Part shown: piece after piece, positions 1 through 8,633 of the stretch
Layout: each line of letters starts with the position of its first letter
Numbering within the stretch: the stretch's first letter is position 1
From: Planctomycetota bacterium
GTDB lineage: Bacteria; Planctomycetota; UBA8742; UBA2392
Direction of reading: 5' to 3'
Length of the DNA: 64,000 nucleotides
Assembly: GCA_016722065.1 (NCBI GenBank)
Contig: JADKGX010000002.1
Coordinates: forward strand, 186,001-250,000
The notes under the pieces: generated by a model
The model's input: only the letters and a program-made list of their open reading frames with translations
Database searches by the model: none
Told to the model about the DNA's origin: nothing
Program-made: the position numbers and the translations under genes

Positions 1-75
1 CACAAGGCTGATGACCAGGGCACTGAAGGCCGAGTAACGGACCGTGGGCGTCCTGCCCGCCGAACCTGCAAGCAA
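1..75 (-). CDS. possible 5' end of a membrane or exported protein, cut by the window edge
   Basis: An open frame starts at a TTG at 75 and runs out of the window at base 1 on the minus strand. Its 25 residues end in a hydrophobic run (SAFSALVISLV) that could begin a signal peptide or membrane segment. It follows the transketolase gene in the same direction after about 33 bases. There is too little sequence to name a family, and the start codon is a guess. It does not resemble the N-terminal half of transketolase, which might have been expected beside the C-terminal half. Confidence 0.25.
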   Translation of the reverse strand, partial: MLAGSAGRTPTVRYSAFSALVISLV

Positions 76-108
76 GGGCTGCAAGGATGGCCGCGGTCCG
101 GGGCTGGC

Positions 109-1038
109 TTACTTGGTTCCCAGGACTTCGCGTGCTGCCTTCAGAATGCCTTGGGCGTCGATGCCGTACTTCTTCCACAGTTGCTCGCTGTCGCCGCTTT
201 CCCCAAACGTGTCTTGCGTGCCTACAAATCGCGTGGGCGTCGGGCGCAGCTTGGCCAGGGCTTCAGCGACCGCGCCGCCCAGCCCGCCGATTACGTTGTG
301 TTCTTCCGCAGTGACAACCGCGCCGCAGGTGGTCGCCAGTTTCACAAGCGCTTCCGTATCCAGCGGCTTGACGGTATGAAAATCGGCCACGGCCGCGCTG
401 ATGCCTTCTTTGGCTAGAATCTCTGCGGCTTCCAGCGCAAAAGCCACGCAGGGGCCGTTGGCGACAATCGCCACGTCCTTTCCCTCTCGCAGCACTTTTG
501 CTTTGCCAAGCTGGAACGGTTCGCCGTCCTTGTAAACGTCTTTCACTTTGGGCCGGCCCAGGCGCAGGTACACCGGCCCTTTGTGCCTGGCCACGGCCTT
601 GGTGGCGGCGTAGGCGCTGGCGTAATCCGCGGGCACTACCACCGTCATGCCCGGAATCACGCGCATGATTGCCACGTCTTCCAGGGCCTGGTGGCTGGCA
701 CCGTCTTCGCCCACGCCCAGCCCGCTGTGGGTGCAGGCAACTTTGACGTTCAAGCCCGGATAACCCACGGTGTTGCGCACGCTTTCCCAGGCGCGGCCGG
801 TGCCAAACATGGCGAAGGTGGTTGCAAAGGGAACCTTGCCCGTGGTGGCCATGCCGGCGGCAACGTCAATCATGTTGGCTTCGGCTATGCCCATCTGGAA
901 AAAGCGGTAGGGGTACTGCTTGGCAAAATCATCGGTCTTGACGCTGCCGCCAAGGTCGGCCGTCAGGGCCACTACCTCTGGCATTTCAGCGCCTAGTTCA
1001 AGCAAGGCTTTTCCAAAGGCATCACGGGTTGCGCGCAT
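109..1038 (-). CDS. transketolase, C-terminal subunit
   Basis: This 309-residue protein matches the pyrimidine-binding and C-terminal domains of transketolase, as in split two-subunit transketolases. The first part (about 1-165) has the Pyr-domain features FFQMGIAEANM and SGLGVGEDGASHQALED. The second (about 185-305) is the C-terminal regulatory domain with AEEHNVIGGLGGAVAE. The invariant Glu of the Pyr domain, which activates thiamine diphosphate, lies in GIAEAN. The N-terminal subunit that binds the diphosphate and Mg is not in this window. A good ribosome binding site (GAGGGG) precedes the ATG. The gene lies 39 bases after the MFS gene and is probably cotranscribed with it. The expected role is the non-oxidative pentose phosphate pathway with a partner encoded elsewhere. 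Confidence 0.9.
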   Translation of the reverse strand: MRATRDAFGKALLELGAEMPEVVALTADLGGSVKTDDFAKQYPYRFFQMGIAEANMIDVAAGMATTGKVPFATTFAMFGTGRAWESVRNTVGYPGLNVKVACTHSGLGVGEDGASHQALEDVAIMRVIPGMTVVVPADYASAYAATKAVARHKGPVYLRLGRPKVKDVYKDGEPFQLGKAKVLREGKDVAIVANGPCVAFALEAAEILAKEGISAAVADFHTVKPLDTEALVKLATTCGAVVTAEEHNVIGGLGGAVAEALAKLRPTPTRFVGTQDTFGESGDSEQLWKKYGIDAQGILKAAREVLGTK

Positions 1039-1077
1039 GGTTTCCCCTCAAGGCGCGGGCAGCATAGGCGGCAAGCG

Positions 1078-2490
1078 TTACGGCGCAACGGTGTGGGAAA
1101 CTGCGGGCCGTGGCTTGACCCGTGCCAGAAACGCCAGGCCCAGCAGCAGGGGCAGCGCTTGCAGCATCAATGCGGCCTTCCAGCCCAGCAGGTCATCGCC
1201 AGTGGCGCGGGTCACCACGTCAACGGCAATGCCAAATACGGCGCTGCCGATCACGGAAAGCTTTACGGTAATGCCATACAGTCCAAAATATTCCCCAAGC
1301 TTGTCGCGCGGGGCCAGCTCAATCAAGAGTTTGCGGCCGGCAGTCCAAATTCCAGCCAACCCCAGGCCGCCAAAGCCACAGATCCCCGCAAAGTACAGCA
1401 ACACATTGCTGCCGCCACCAAGCGCCGCCCCCACCAGCCCCAAGGCCAGAAACGCAGCCGAAAGCCGCAGCACGCGCAGGCTGCCCCACTTGTCTGTCAA
1501 AAAGCCCAGTACCAGCCCGAACAACAGAGCCAGCACGTTCAAGGTCAGGCCGGCATACTTCAGCAGGGTTGAAGGCGTGTTCATGGCAAGGCCCAGCAGC
1601 TCGATCGTTCCTGAGCGAGGCACCCAGCGGGCGATATCGGCCGTTCCAGCGTTCACAAAGAAGGTGTTCTTGGTGAAGTCGCCAAAGAAGGCAATCGCGG
1701 TGTTCAGCACATCAACACAAAAGAAGTTGCCCAGCAGAAACCACATCACGGCGCGGTCGCGTGGCAGGCCCTTCAATGTGGCCTTCAACGACACAAACTG
1801 CTGGCGCACCAGCGCCATCGAAAACGGCGTGCGGTTGTTCACCCTGCGTTCTCGCACAACCAGAAAGCACGGCAGCGCCAGGCCGAAGAACATCAGCGCC
1901 GCCACACCAAAAGTGCCGTCGTAGCCAATGCTTTCGGGCAGATCCAGCAGCACCACAATCAGAATCGTTCCAATGTATCCCAGGCCCACACCAGCGCCTG
2001 AAACCAGCCCCTGGTGCTTGTCTGCGGCCACGCTGGGCAGCAGCGAGTTGTAGAACGTCAACGCGGCGTTGTAGCCCAGGTTGGCCACAAAAAAGGCAAG
2101 CATCAGCAGCACTACACTGTCACTCAGGCCAAAACAGGCCAGCCCGCCAATGCAGGCCATGGTGGTAACAATCAGGTACAGTCGTGCCCGGCCAGTGTGA
2201 TCGGCCAGCGACGAAAACAGTGGCACGCCCAGCCCGGCCACGATCATGCTGAGACTGTTGACGATGCCCTGAATCGATCGCGTACGAAACATGTCGCCGA
2301 TGTATGGAAAGAACAAAAACGTCAGCGATGCCGCATACACCGTGTTGGCAGTGTCATACAGAACCCACGCAGCACTGGGCACCACAAGCGTACGGGCCAG
2401 CGTGGAATGCGCCTTTGGGCCCTCCGCTGCGTGCTCCGCGATTTCCAGCGGCGGGGGGTTCAGTGGCGGGATGATTTCGCCCTGCGACAT
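1078..2490 (-). CDS. MFS transporter, UMF1/Atg22-like
   Basis: This 470-residue membrane protein has about 12 hydrophobic segments in two six-helix halves split by a cytosolic loop near residues 210-245. The N-terminal segment contains VLYDTANTVYAASLTFLFFP, the hallmark opening of the UMF1 (vacuolar effluxer Atg22-like) branch of the major facilitator superfamily. Atg22 exports amino acids from the yeast vacuole; the substrate of bacterial members is generally unknown. The first 30 residues are proline-rich, cytosolic and variable. It lies just upstream of the transketolase subunit in the same direction. The family call is firm, the substrate is not predicted. Confidence 0.85.
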   Translation of the reverse strand: MSQGEIIPPLNPPPLEIAEHAAEGPKAHSTLARTLVVPSAAWVLYDTANTVYAASLTFLFFPYIGDMFRTRSIQGIVNSLSMIVAGLGVPLFSSLADHTGRARLYLIVTTMACIGGLACFGLSDSVVLLMLAFFVANLGYNAALTFYNSLLPSVAADKHQGLVSGAGVGLGYIGTILIVVLLDLPESIGYDGTFGVAALMFFGLALPCFLVVRERRVNNRTPFSMALVRQQFVSLKATLKGLPRDRAVMWFLLGNFFCVDVLNTAIAFFGDFTKNTFFVNAGTADIARWVPRSGTIELLGLAMNTPSTLLKYAGLTLNVLALLFGLVLGFLTDKWGSLRVLRLSAAFLALGLVGAALGGGSNVLLYFAGICGFGGLGLAGIWTAGRKLLIELAPRDKLGEYFGLYGITVKLSVIGSAVFGIAVDVVTRATGDDLLGWKAALMLQALPLLLGLAFLARVKPRPAVSHTVAP

Positions 2491-2520
2491 ACATCGACAT
2501 TAGCCGCCACGCTGGCCAAC

Positions 2521-2557
2521 AGAAAAGGGGTCAGGCGCGGTTGGCGGCCTGACCCCT
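2521..2557 (-). terminator. intrinsic terminator after the small HTH gene
   Basis: A perfect 10-bp stem (2526-2535 pairs with 2548-2557) encloses a 12-base loop. On the minus strand the stem is followed at once by TTTTCT. It lies 28 bases after the stop of the 2586-2792 gene and before the start of the MFS gene at 2490, so it should separate the two transcripts. Confidence 0.75.
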
Positions 2558-2585
2558 GTGCAACAACGGGAGAGCATTCCCGGTT

Positions 2586-2792
2586 TCAAGTGGTGAAAGT
2601 GCTGGCGGTGTGGCGCGGCAGGGGGTGGGCCCGAAGTTCCTTGGAAAAGTCAGCGATTTCGGATTCCGCAAAGAAGCTGCGTTCGCGCCGGCGGTTTTCA
2701 AACCATGCGCCCTTGATGCCGTTGCGCACCGACTGCTCCACGAAGCTGAGCTCGCGGACCTGGCAGAAAGAAGTCACCGATGCAGCGTCCAT
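2586..2792 (-). CDS. small helix-turn-helix (excisionase-like) protein
   Basis: This 68-residue basic protein has a layout like excisionase/MerR-type HTH domains. A first helix (CQVRELS) and a second (VEQSVRNGIK) are followed by a short basic wing (FENRRRERSFF) and a closing helix (AESEIADFSKEL). I chose the ATG at 2792 because GGAG stands six bases upstream; a TTG at 2819 would add nine residues. The gene has its own strong terminator, which supports it as a real, monocistronic gene. The HTH assignment comes from pattern only and could be wrong. No integrase or recombinase lies nearby, so a role in excision is not suggested. Confidence 0.55.
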   Translation of the reverse strand: MDAASVTSFCQVRELSFVEQSVRNGIKGAWFENRRRERSFFAESEIADFSKELRAHPLPRHTASTFTT

Positions 2793-2819
2793 GTCTGGCT
2801 CCGGTGCGCCCTGCTGCAA

Positions 2820-2991
2820 TCAAGTAACCGTTGGCCGCAGTTGAGTCAACCTTGAATCCTGACACTACCCTCACACATTGTCGGTAATGCCTTAACTGCC
2901 ACCACTTCTGCGCTTATCCACCGTTTCCAATTGTTCTCCACATTTCGGCCGGTCCAACTTGCTGGGCGAGCTTTCAGTGCGGAATCAGCCC
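2820..2991. other. intergenic region with no gene seen
   Basis: These 172 bases lie between the start of the HTH gene and the end of the aminotransferase gene. They are less GC-rich than the flanks and probably hold the promoter of the HTH gene on the minus strand. I could not pick a convincing -35/-10 pair. Confidence 0.4.
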
Positions 2992-4194
2992 TCACGACAG
3001 CTCGCTGGCGAATTTTTGCAGGCGTTCGATGGCCTTGGTGATTTCCGTGTCGCTGGCGGCGTAGCTGAATCGCACAAACCCCGGCGCGCCGAATTCGCTG
3101 CCTGGCACCCCTCCCACCAGCGCATTTTGCAGCAAGACCTCACACAGCGTGCTGTCGTCTTTGATCAGCGTTTCGCCGTGTCGCTTGCCAATCCAGGCAC
3201 TGAAATCCGGAAACACATAGAACGCCCCGCCCGGGCAGGCGCACTTTGCGCCCTTGGCGGCATTCAGGCCACTGACCATACGGTCGCGTCGCGCAGCGTA
3301 TTGCTTGCGCCAGGAGGGAAGCTCCTGTGGGTCCTGGGCCAATGCCTTCAATGTGGCAATCTGCGCCACGGTGGCTGGGTTGCTGGTGCTGTGGCTTTGC
3401 AGGGCGTTCATGGCCTTGATGACTGCGACAGGACCGGCGGAATAGCCAATGCGCCAGCCCGTCATGGCATAGGCCTTGGCCACGCCATTGACGGTGATAG
3501 TGCGCGCGTAAGCATCTGCCGACAGCCCGGCAAACGAAACGTGGGCGCCGTCATAGACCAGCTTTTCATAGATCTCGTCACTGATGACTGCGATGTCCGT
3601 ACCCTGCAAGGCTGCGGCAATCTCCTGTTGCGCCGGGCCGGACCACACCGCGCCCGTGGGGTTGCCGGGGGAGTTCACGATCAACAGCCGGGTGCGCGGC
3701 GTAATCGCCGCCTTGAGTTGCTGCGCCGTCAGCACAAAGCCGGTCTTGCTGGTATCGACCACGACCGGTGTGCCGCCGAAAAAGCGAATCATTTCGGGAT
3801 AGCTGACCCAATGGGGCGCGGGCACGATGACTTCGTCGCCGTCATCAACCAGCGCGCCGATTGCATTGAAGATGCTGTGCTTGGCACCGCATGAAAGCAG
3901 TATCTGTTCCGGCTTGTACTCCAGCCCGTTGTCACGCCTGAACTTATCAGCCACGGCCTTGATGACGTCGGGCATGCCCGCCACAGGCGTGTAACGACCC
4001 ACCACACCGCCTTTTTGCAGGGCATCGATGGCGGCCTGTCGAATCGCCATGGGCGTTTCGAAATCTGGTTCACCGGCGGTCAGGGCTACAATGTCTTTGC
4101 CTTCGGCCTTGAGGGCCTTGGCTTTGGCAGTCAGCGCCAGGGTTGCGGAAGGCTGAATGCGCCCGACACGTCGGGCGAGTCGAAGGTTGGGCAT
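2992..4194 (-). CDS. class I/II aminotransferase, aspartate/prephenate type
   Basis: This 400-residue PLP enzyme has the full aminotransferase fold I pattern. ALTAGEPDFETP is the N-terminal substrate-binding segment, NSPGNPTGAVW carries the Asn that contacts PLP, and ISDEIYEKLVYDG carries the Asp/Tyr pair. The Schiff-base Lys is in NGVAKAYAMTGWRIGY, and FVRFSYA holds the C-terminal Arg that grips the substrate carboxylate. The length is normal for subgroup Ib aspartate aminotransferases. The gene lies nine bases after prephenate dehydratase in the same direction. This suggests that it transaminates in phenylalanine synthesis (phenylpyruvate or prephenate) as well as, or instead of, aspartate. 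The exact substrate cannot be read from sequence. Confidence 0.88.
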   Translation of the reverse strand: MPNLRLARRVGRIQPSATLALTAKAKALKAEGKDIVALTAGEPDFETPMAIRQAAIDALQKGGVVGRYTPVAGMPDVIKAVADKFRRDNGLEYKPEQILLSCGAKHSIFNAIGALVDDGDEVIVPAPHWVSYPEMIRFFGGTPVVVDTSKTGFVLTAQQLKAAITPRTRLLIVNSPGNPTGAVWSGPAQQEIAAALQGTDIAVISDEIYEKLVYDGAHVSFAGLSADAYARTITVNGVAKAYAMTGWRIGYSAGPVAVIKAMNALQSHSTSNPATVAQIATLKALAQDPQELPSWRKQYAARRDRMVSGLNAAKGAKCACPGGAFYVFPDFSAWIGKRHGETLIKDDSTLCEVLLQNALVGGVPGSEFGAPGFVRFSYAASDTEITKAIERLQKFASELS

Positions 4195-4203
4195 GGCTTG
4201 TTC

Positions 4204-5049
4204 TCAGGCTTTCTTGATCCGGGGCATGACGATGTCAAAACTGCCCAGGACCTGCAGGTAGGTAGTGAATTTGGCAAGTTCGGCCAGCGCCTTCTTGTTT
4301 GCTTCGTCGCTGTGTCGGCCATTGAACTCTACGTAAATCGTGTATCCCCGGTCGCCGGCGCGGTTGGGCCTGCCGGTCAATACATCCAGGTTGATGCCGT
4401 ACTTCTTGAAGGCCGTCAACGCTTCCATCAACGCGCCGGCTTCGTGCTTGAGCTCAAACATGGCCGCGGTGTGAACGGTACCCTCGTGGCCTTGCGGCGC
4501 CAGCAATTCCGGCCCCAGGGCAATAAAGCGAGTCGCGCTGGCGGCGTTGTTTTCAATGCCGGCTTCAATGATGGACAGCCCGTAAATGCTGGCCGCGAAA
4601 TCGCCACACACCACCGCCTCTTCAGGCGTGCCCTTGGTGGCCACAGCCATGAATGCTTCGGCCGTGTCAAAGCGTGCAATGATGTCCAGCCCCTGTTGGC
4701 GGCTGAGATAGGTGCTGCACAGGTGAAACAGCGTAGGGTGCGAAAGCAGGCGCTTGACGCCCTTGCGGGTTGCATTTCGCGTTCCGGCCAGGTTGTAACG
4801 TTCGTGAAAGGTGATTTCGCGGTTGAAGTGCAGGCGCTTGTGGCGCAACAGGTCAAGCAGATCGTAGTTCGTGCCGGTTTCGGTGTTTTCAAACCGCAAC
4901 ACGCCAAGCTGGACGGCCCCGGAAAGCAGCGCGTCAATGACCCCCTGGGCCGATCCGGTAGGAACGGTGGCGATATCCTGATCAGCAAACATCCAGGCCG
5001 CTGCAGCTTCCGCATAGCTGCCACGCTGGCCATGAAAGGCAATCTTCAC
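4204..5049 (-). CDS. pheA: prephenate dehydratase
   Basis: This 281-residue enzyme converts prephenate to phenylpyruvate in phenylalanine synthesis. The catalytic domain (about 1-175) opens with IAFHGQRGSYAEAAA and carries the conserved catalytic TRF motif in NNAASATRFIALG. An ACT domain follows (about 190-275), with a GALMEALTAFKKYGINLDVL stretch. The usual ESRP segment that senses phenylalanine reads TGRPNR here, so feedback control may differ. I place the start at a GTG (5049) with GGAG seven bases upstream; an upstream start would only add eight residues. No chorismate mutase domain is fused. The aminotransferase gene follows after nine bases. Confidence 0.92.
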   Translation of the reverse strand: MKIAFHGQRGSYAEAAAAWMFADQDIATVPTGSAQGVIDALLSGAVQLGVLRFENTETGTNYDLLDLLRHKRLHFNREITFHERYNLAGTRNATRKGVKRLLSHPTLFHLCSTYLSRQQGLDIIARFDTAEAFMAVATKGTPEEAVVCGDFAASIYGLSIIEAGIENNAASATRFIALGPELLAPQGHEGTVHTAAMFELKHEAGALMEALTAFKKYGINLDVLTGRPNRAGDRGYTIYVEFNGRHSDEANKKALAELAKFTTYLQVLGSFDIVMPRIKKA

Positions 5050-5136
5050 GTCGGTTCTCCGTTGCGCGGGCACTCTAGCAGTGACGCGTTTGCACGCAAT
5101 GCATACGGCAAAAGCCGTTCCGGTTCCGGAAACAGT

Positions 5137-7386
5137 TCACGGCGAGATGCGAATCTGAAGCATTTCCAGCCGCGACAGCGCATTGACCACAAACAGGCAG
5201 GATCCCACGGGTTCGTCACGCGGCATACGCAGCACAAGGCACGGGGGGCTTGCTTTGTGTTCGGCCACGATGCGTGACAAACCGGCAAGAAAGCGCGGGC
5301 CCTCTGCGGTGAATTCGGATTCACCAAGTTTCAATGCCGCGCGGTAGTTGCCGCCTTCCGGAATTCCCTCGCGCGAGACAATCACCCAGGCCGCGTCTGC
5401 AGGCATGGCATCGGTGGGCAAAGACATATCCAGCAGGCGCAAGGTCGGGCCCAATTGGTCCTGCACCAGCACATACAGCGTGCGGCAGCGGGCCGTCACC
5501 ATCATCTCGAGCAGCCCCAGCAGGCCTTCCCAGCGGGCGCGGCGGTCCACGGCCAGCACAACCTGCAGGGTGGAGGAGCCGGAATCAAAATCCATCTCTC
5601 CTGCCTGGGTGTGCAGTTCCTGCTGCACCTGGGCGTCATCGGCGTGGGCGGTCCATTCTGTGGCTTGGCGGGTGCGGCTGGCCCAGTGGTTGTCCTGGTC
5701 GAGTTTGAGCAGCAGCAACGGGCGCGTGGCGTCGACTGTTGCAGAAAGCGGCAGGCGCTCGCCCTCTTCGGCGGCGCGCCAGTACTCACTCATGGTTGGC
5801 GGTTGCACGGCTGCCGACAGGTTCCAGGTGTCGTCAAAATCGGCCAGCTTGCGGCGTTCGTGCAGGGTTTCATTGGATGTTTTGCGCAGCGCAGGCCAGA
5901 AGGGTTCCAGGGCATCAAAGCCCGCCGTGGCGACTTCGCGCAGCACAACTTCCAGAGATCGCGCGCTTGCTGCCACCGGCAGGTCGATTTGCAACCGCCG
6001 CGGGCGCGGATCCTGCTGGGCCAGCAGGTCGCGAAACTCCTTGCCCCAACCCTTGCCCGATTTGGCGGGCACGAACTTTGCGCCGGGCAGCACAAACGTG
6101 GGCGCCGCTTCATACCAAGCAAGTCCGGCCAGGTTTGGCAACTCGGAATCCGGCACGGCGTACCATTCGGCCGCGGCCTGGGCGGTATCCACAAACAGGG
6201 TCAACAGGCGAACGCCGGTGCGTTTGTCGGTAGTTGCGAGGCTGAGGTGTTTGATGCGCAGCTCCACACAGGCGCGGCACAGCTCCAGCAGCGTCTCCCA
6301 GGCTGCCTCGGGCGCCATGTAACACACCACATGCGCGGGGTCTGCGCCAACGGCCGGAACTTGCGCAAGTGCCTGTAACCTGGTGCGTGCGCCGGCCAAC
6401 CCGCAGGCCACCCAGGCTGCGTCCTCCAGCACCGATACGCCACCGCCGCCCTGTAAACGAATTTGAAGGGCGCGGGCGGGGTCAGTCGAAGTAATCGACG
6501 TTTCAGTGCCCTTGGCGGACTTCCAGTATTCGGTGGCATCCAGCAAGGGCGATTCGTCCACCATCGGCCAGAACGGCTCAATCTCGGCCAGCGCTGCCGG
6601 GGCCAGTTCATTCAGCAAATGTTCCAGGTCGCGCACTTTGGCAGATTGTGAAAGCTGCACTTGCATGCGCCGGGGTCGAGGCTTCAGCGCAGCAATTGCC
6701 ACCGCAAAACCCTGGCCCCAGTCCTTTGCATTGGCCGCCAGCATTTTGCCGTCGGCAAAACGCAGCACCGGCATGGCATGGGCGCCGTCCAGCCGCACTG
6801 TTTCTGCTGGAATCGGTGGTGACCTTCCCAGCCAGGGGTCTTCGGTGCGCTCGTTATCAAGCCGCAGGGGCAGCAGGCGGCAGGCCCCGTCGCGATTGTC
6901 GCGCGTTGCCAGCCACAGGTTGCCTACCTTCAGTTGCACACACAGGTGGGCAAGTCGCAACAGCGTTGGCCACGGCGTATCGGGGTGCGGCACAAGCAGC
7001 AGTGCGGCGCTGCTGGCCATGGCACCGGCGACCAGTGTCTGGCGCGAAATCGTGTCCAGCCGGGTTTGAACCTGGGAAAACGTGGCGTCAACCAGCCCGC
7101 CATCGTGCAGCACTTGCAGGCGATCTGCGGCCAGCGTGCGCACCACCAGCACGTCTTCTTGCGACGATTTGGCTTTGACCGGAAAACTGTTGCCGTTGCG
7201 GGCTTCGGCGGCTGTCCAGTAGGCCGTGGCGTCTATCAGTGCGCCCTGGCCCAGCCACCCGCCCGTATCAAACGAAGCCAAGGCACTTGCCGCAGGCGCA
7301 ACCGCAGGCGCAGCGTTGTTGTCTGCCCCGCCGCAACCGACCTGCATGCAAAGCAGAATCAATGCAAGGCTGCAAGTTCGCTTCAA
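5137..7386 (-). CDS. large lipoprotein built of three internal repeats
   Basis: This 749-residue protein has a lipoprotein signal ending near MQVGCGG, so it is probably anchored in the membrane and faces the periplasm. It consists of three related blocks of about 220-250 residues. Their openings read LIDATAYWTAAEA, LLDATEYWKSAKG and PTMSEYWRAAEEG. Blocks one and two close with AEIEPFWPMV and DALEPFWPAL. Within each block two strand-helix-strand units recur, for example VQLKVGNLWLAT, VELRIKHLSLAT and VTARCRTLYVLV. These units loosely resemble the periplasmic domain of ExbD/TolR, although no such link is proven. Its start overlaps the end of the DUF1844 gene by four bases, so translation is probably coupled. 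Function unknown. Confidence 0.8.
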   Translation of the reverse strand: MKRTCSLALILLCMQVGCGGADNNAAPAVAPAASALASFDTGGWLGQGALIDATAYWTAAEARNGNSFPVKAKSSQEDVLVVRTLAADRLQVLHDGGLVDATFSQVQTRLDTISRQTLVAGAMASSAALLLVPHPDTPWPTLLRLAHLCVQLKVGNLWLATRDNRDGACRLLPLRLDNERTEDPWLGRSPPIPAETVRLDGAHAMPVLRFADGKMLAANAKDWGQGFAVAIAALKPRPRRMQVQLSQSAKVRDLEHLLNELAPAALAEIEPFWPMVDESPLLDATEYWKSAKGTETSITSTDPARALQIRLQGGGGVSVLEDAAWVACGLAGARTRLQALAQVPAVGADPAHVVCYMAPEAAWETLLELCRACVELRIKHLSLATTDKRTGVRLLTLFVDTAQAAAEWYAVPDSELPNLAGLAWYEAAPTFVLPGAKFVPAKSGKGWGKEFRDLLAQQDPRPRRLQIDLPVAASARSLEVVLREVATAGFDALEPFWPALRKTSNETLHERRKLADFDDTWNLSAAVQPPTMSEYWRAAEEGERLPLSATVDATRPLLLLKLDQDNHWASRTRQATEWTAHADDAQVQQELHTQAGEMDFDSGSSTLQVVLAVDRRARWEGLLGLLEMMVTARCRTLYVLVQDQLGPTLRLLDMSLPTDAMPADAAWVIVSREGIPEGGNYRAALKLGESEFTAEGPRFLAGLSRIVAEHKASPPCLVLRMPRDEPVGSCLFVVNALSRLEMLQIRISP

Positions 7387-7877
7387 GCCTTGGGCCCTTT
7401 TTGCGCGGCCTGGGCGATTTGCGCGGCCTGCTGGCGCTGCAGCTCCTGAATCACCTGCACCCAGACCATCTTGACCTCGCCCAGCATTCCATCAAGCGAT
7501 TCAGCTTCCTTGGCGTCGAGGTTGCCTTTGGTTTTGTCTTTCAAAACCTGCATGGTGTCGATCAGGTATCTGGCCTGCACCGGATCGAATTCTACCTCGC
7601 CGGTCATGGGGTGACGCATGGCGCCCATGAAGATCATGGCCTGGGTGGCCACGCTGGCAACGTGGGTCAGGAAATCAGCCTTGGGCATCTGCTGCTGGCC
7701 CTGGGCCTCGGTGCCGGGCTGTGCGGGCTGGCCATCCTTGGCGGGCGTTGCGGCTGCCTTGGCCTTGTCTTCGCCCAGTTTCTGTGAAAGCTGTTCCTTT
7801 TCTTTTTCGGCTTGAGCCTTCCAGTCCGAATCGACAATGATTTTGGGTTTGTTTGCGGGCTCTTGGCTCATGGTCAT
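7383..7877 (-). CDS. DUF1844 family protein
   Basis: This 164-residue cytosolic protein has a low-complexity, charged N-terminal half rich in K, Q, A and P. A C-terminal helical domain (about 85-150) matches DUF1844, including FLTHVASVATQAMIFMG and VQARYLIDTMQVLKDKT. The family is known from Planctomycetota, Acidobacteriota and related groups and has no assigned function. The start follows the upstream lipoprotein stop by one base, and a second ATG six bases downstream is equally possible. The stop overlaps the next gene by four bases, so three genes form one coupled operon. Confidence 0.85.
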   Translation of the reverse strand: MTMSQEPANKPKIIVDSDWKAQAEKEKEQLSQKLGEDKAKAAATPAKDGQPAQPGTEAQGQQQMPKADFLTHVASVATQAMIFMGAMRHPMTGEVEFDPVQARYLIDTMQVLKDKTKGNLDAKEAESLDGMLGEVKMVWVQVIQELQRQQAAQIAQAAQKGPKA

Positions 7878-7878
7878 C

Positions 7879-8499
7879 TCAGCGGTTGTTCTGGTTCAAG
7901 CGGGCGCGTTCTTCTGCCAGGCGTTCGCCCTTTGTGCTGGGGCGAGAGGCGCCACCCTGGCGCATCTTGCCAAACAACGCTTCAAAGCGACCCAGCAACT
8001 GGGCCGAGGCCTGGCTGTCTGGGCCTTCATAGATCCATTCCGCTTCCAGCGGGCGGTCAATGGCGTCGCGGCGTTCCAGCGTGACGGCGATGCCCAGGCG
8101 AGTGTGTTCCAGGTCGGCTTTTTTGCGTTGCTCTTCCTGCATCTCGCGAATCTTCTTGCCGTCATTGGGCGACAGCGGCTGGTACTCGTTGGGTTTGCGT
8201 TCGCTGTACAGCGTGATGATCTTGATATAGGCGCGGCGTCTGCGGTCGTTGCCACGGTAGATTCCGTTGGCATCGCGCATGTTCCATTCGGTTTCGATCT
8301 CGAGTTCCGGCAGGTCGTTGACGACGTTTTCGGTCTGGTCGGCGACCTCGTACCCTTCATCGCGCAAGATGTTCAGGATGCCGTCGTACACTTGTTCGCG
8401 CCCCATGGGGTAGTCGCGATAGGTGTACTCCTTGAACTCGCCGCAGCCAGACAACAGGCCAAGCAGCAGCGCAACCAGGCAGCATGTCGACTTGTTCAC
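7879..8499 (-). CDS. hypothetical lipoprotein
   Basis: This 206-residue protein starts with a typical lipoprotein signal (MNKSTCCLVALLLGLLSGC, with the lipobox Cys at 19). The mature part begins with YRDYPMGREQVYDGILNILRDEGYE. That resembles the opening helix and strand of small envelope lipoproteins that fold as alpha-beta domains. The C-terminal third is basic and rich in Arg and Glu. It is the first gene of an operon with the DUF1844 protein and the triplicated lipoprotein. No family recognised. Confidence 0.8.
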   Translation of the reverse strand: MNKSTCCLVALLLGLLSGCGEFKEYTYRDYPMGREQVYDGILNILRDEGYEVADQTENVVNDLPELEIETEWNMRDANGIYRGNDRRRRAYIKIITLYSERKPNEYQPLSPNDGKKIREMQEEQRKKADLEHTRLGIAVTLERRDAIDRPLEAEWIYEGPDSQASAQLLGRFEALFGKMRQGGASRPSTKGERLAEERARLNQNNR

Positions 8500-8633
8500 A
8501 AAGGCACCAGAACGGGGAAGCTATCGGGGACGCAAGAGTCTAGCCCTTTGCCCGCTGCTTTCCAACCCACAGTGTGGCAGCCCGCCCTGCCGCTGATACA
8601 CTCGCGCGGGGGCAAAGGCCGTCTGGATAGAGA

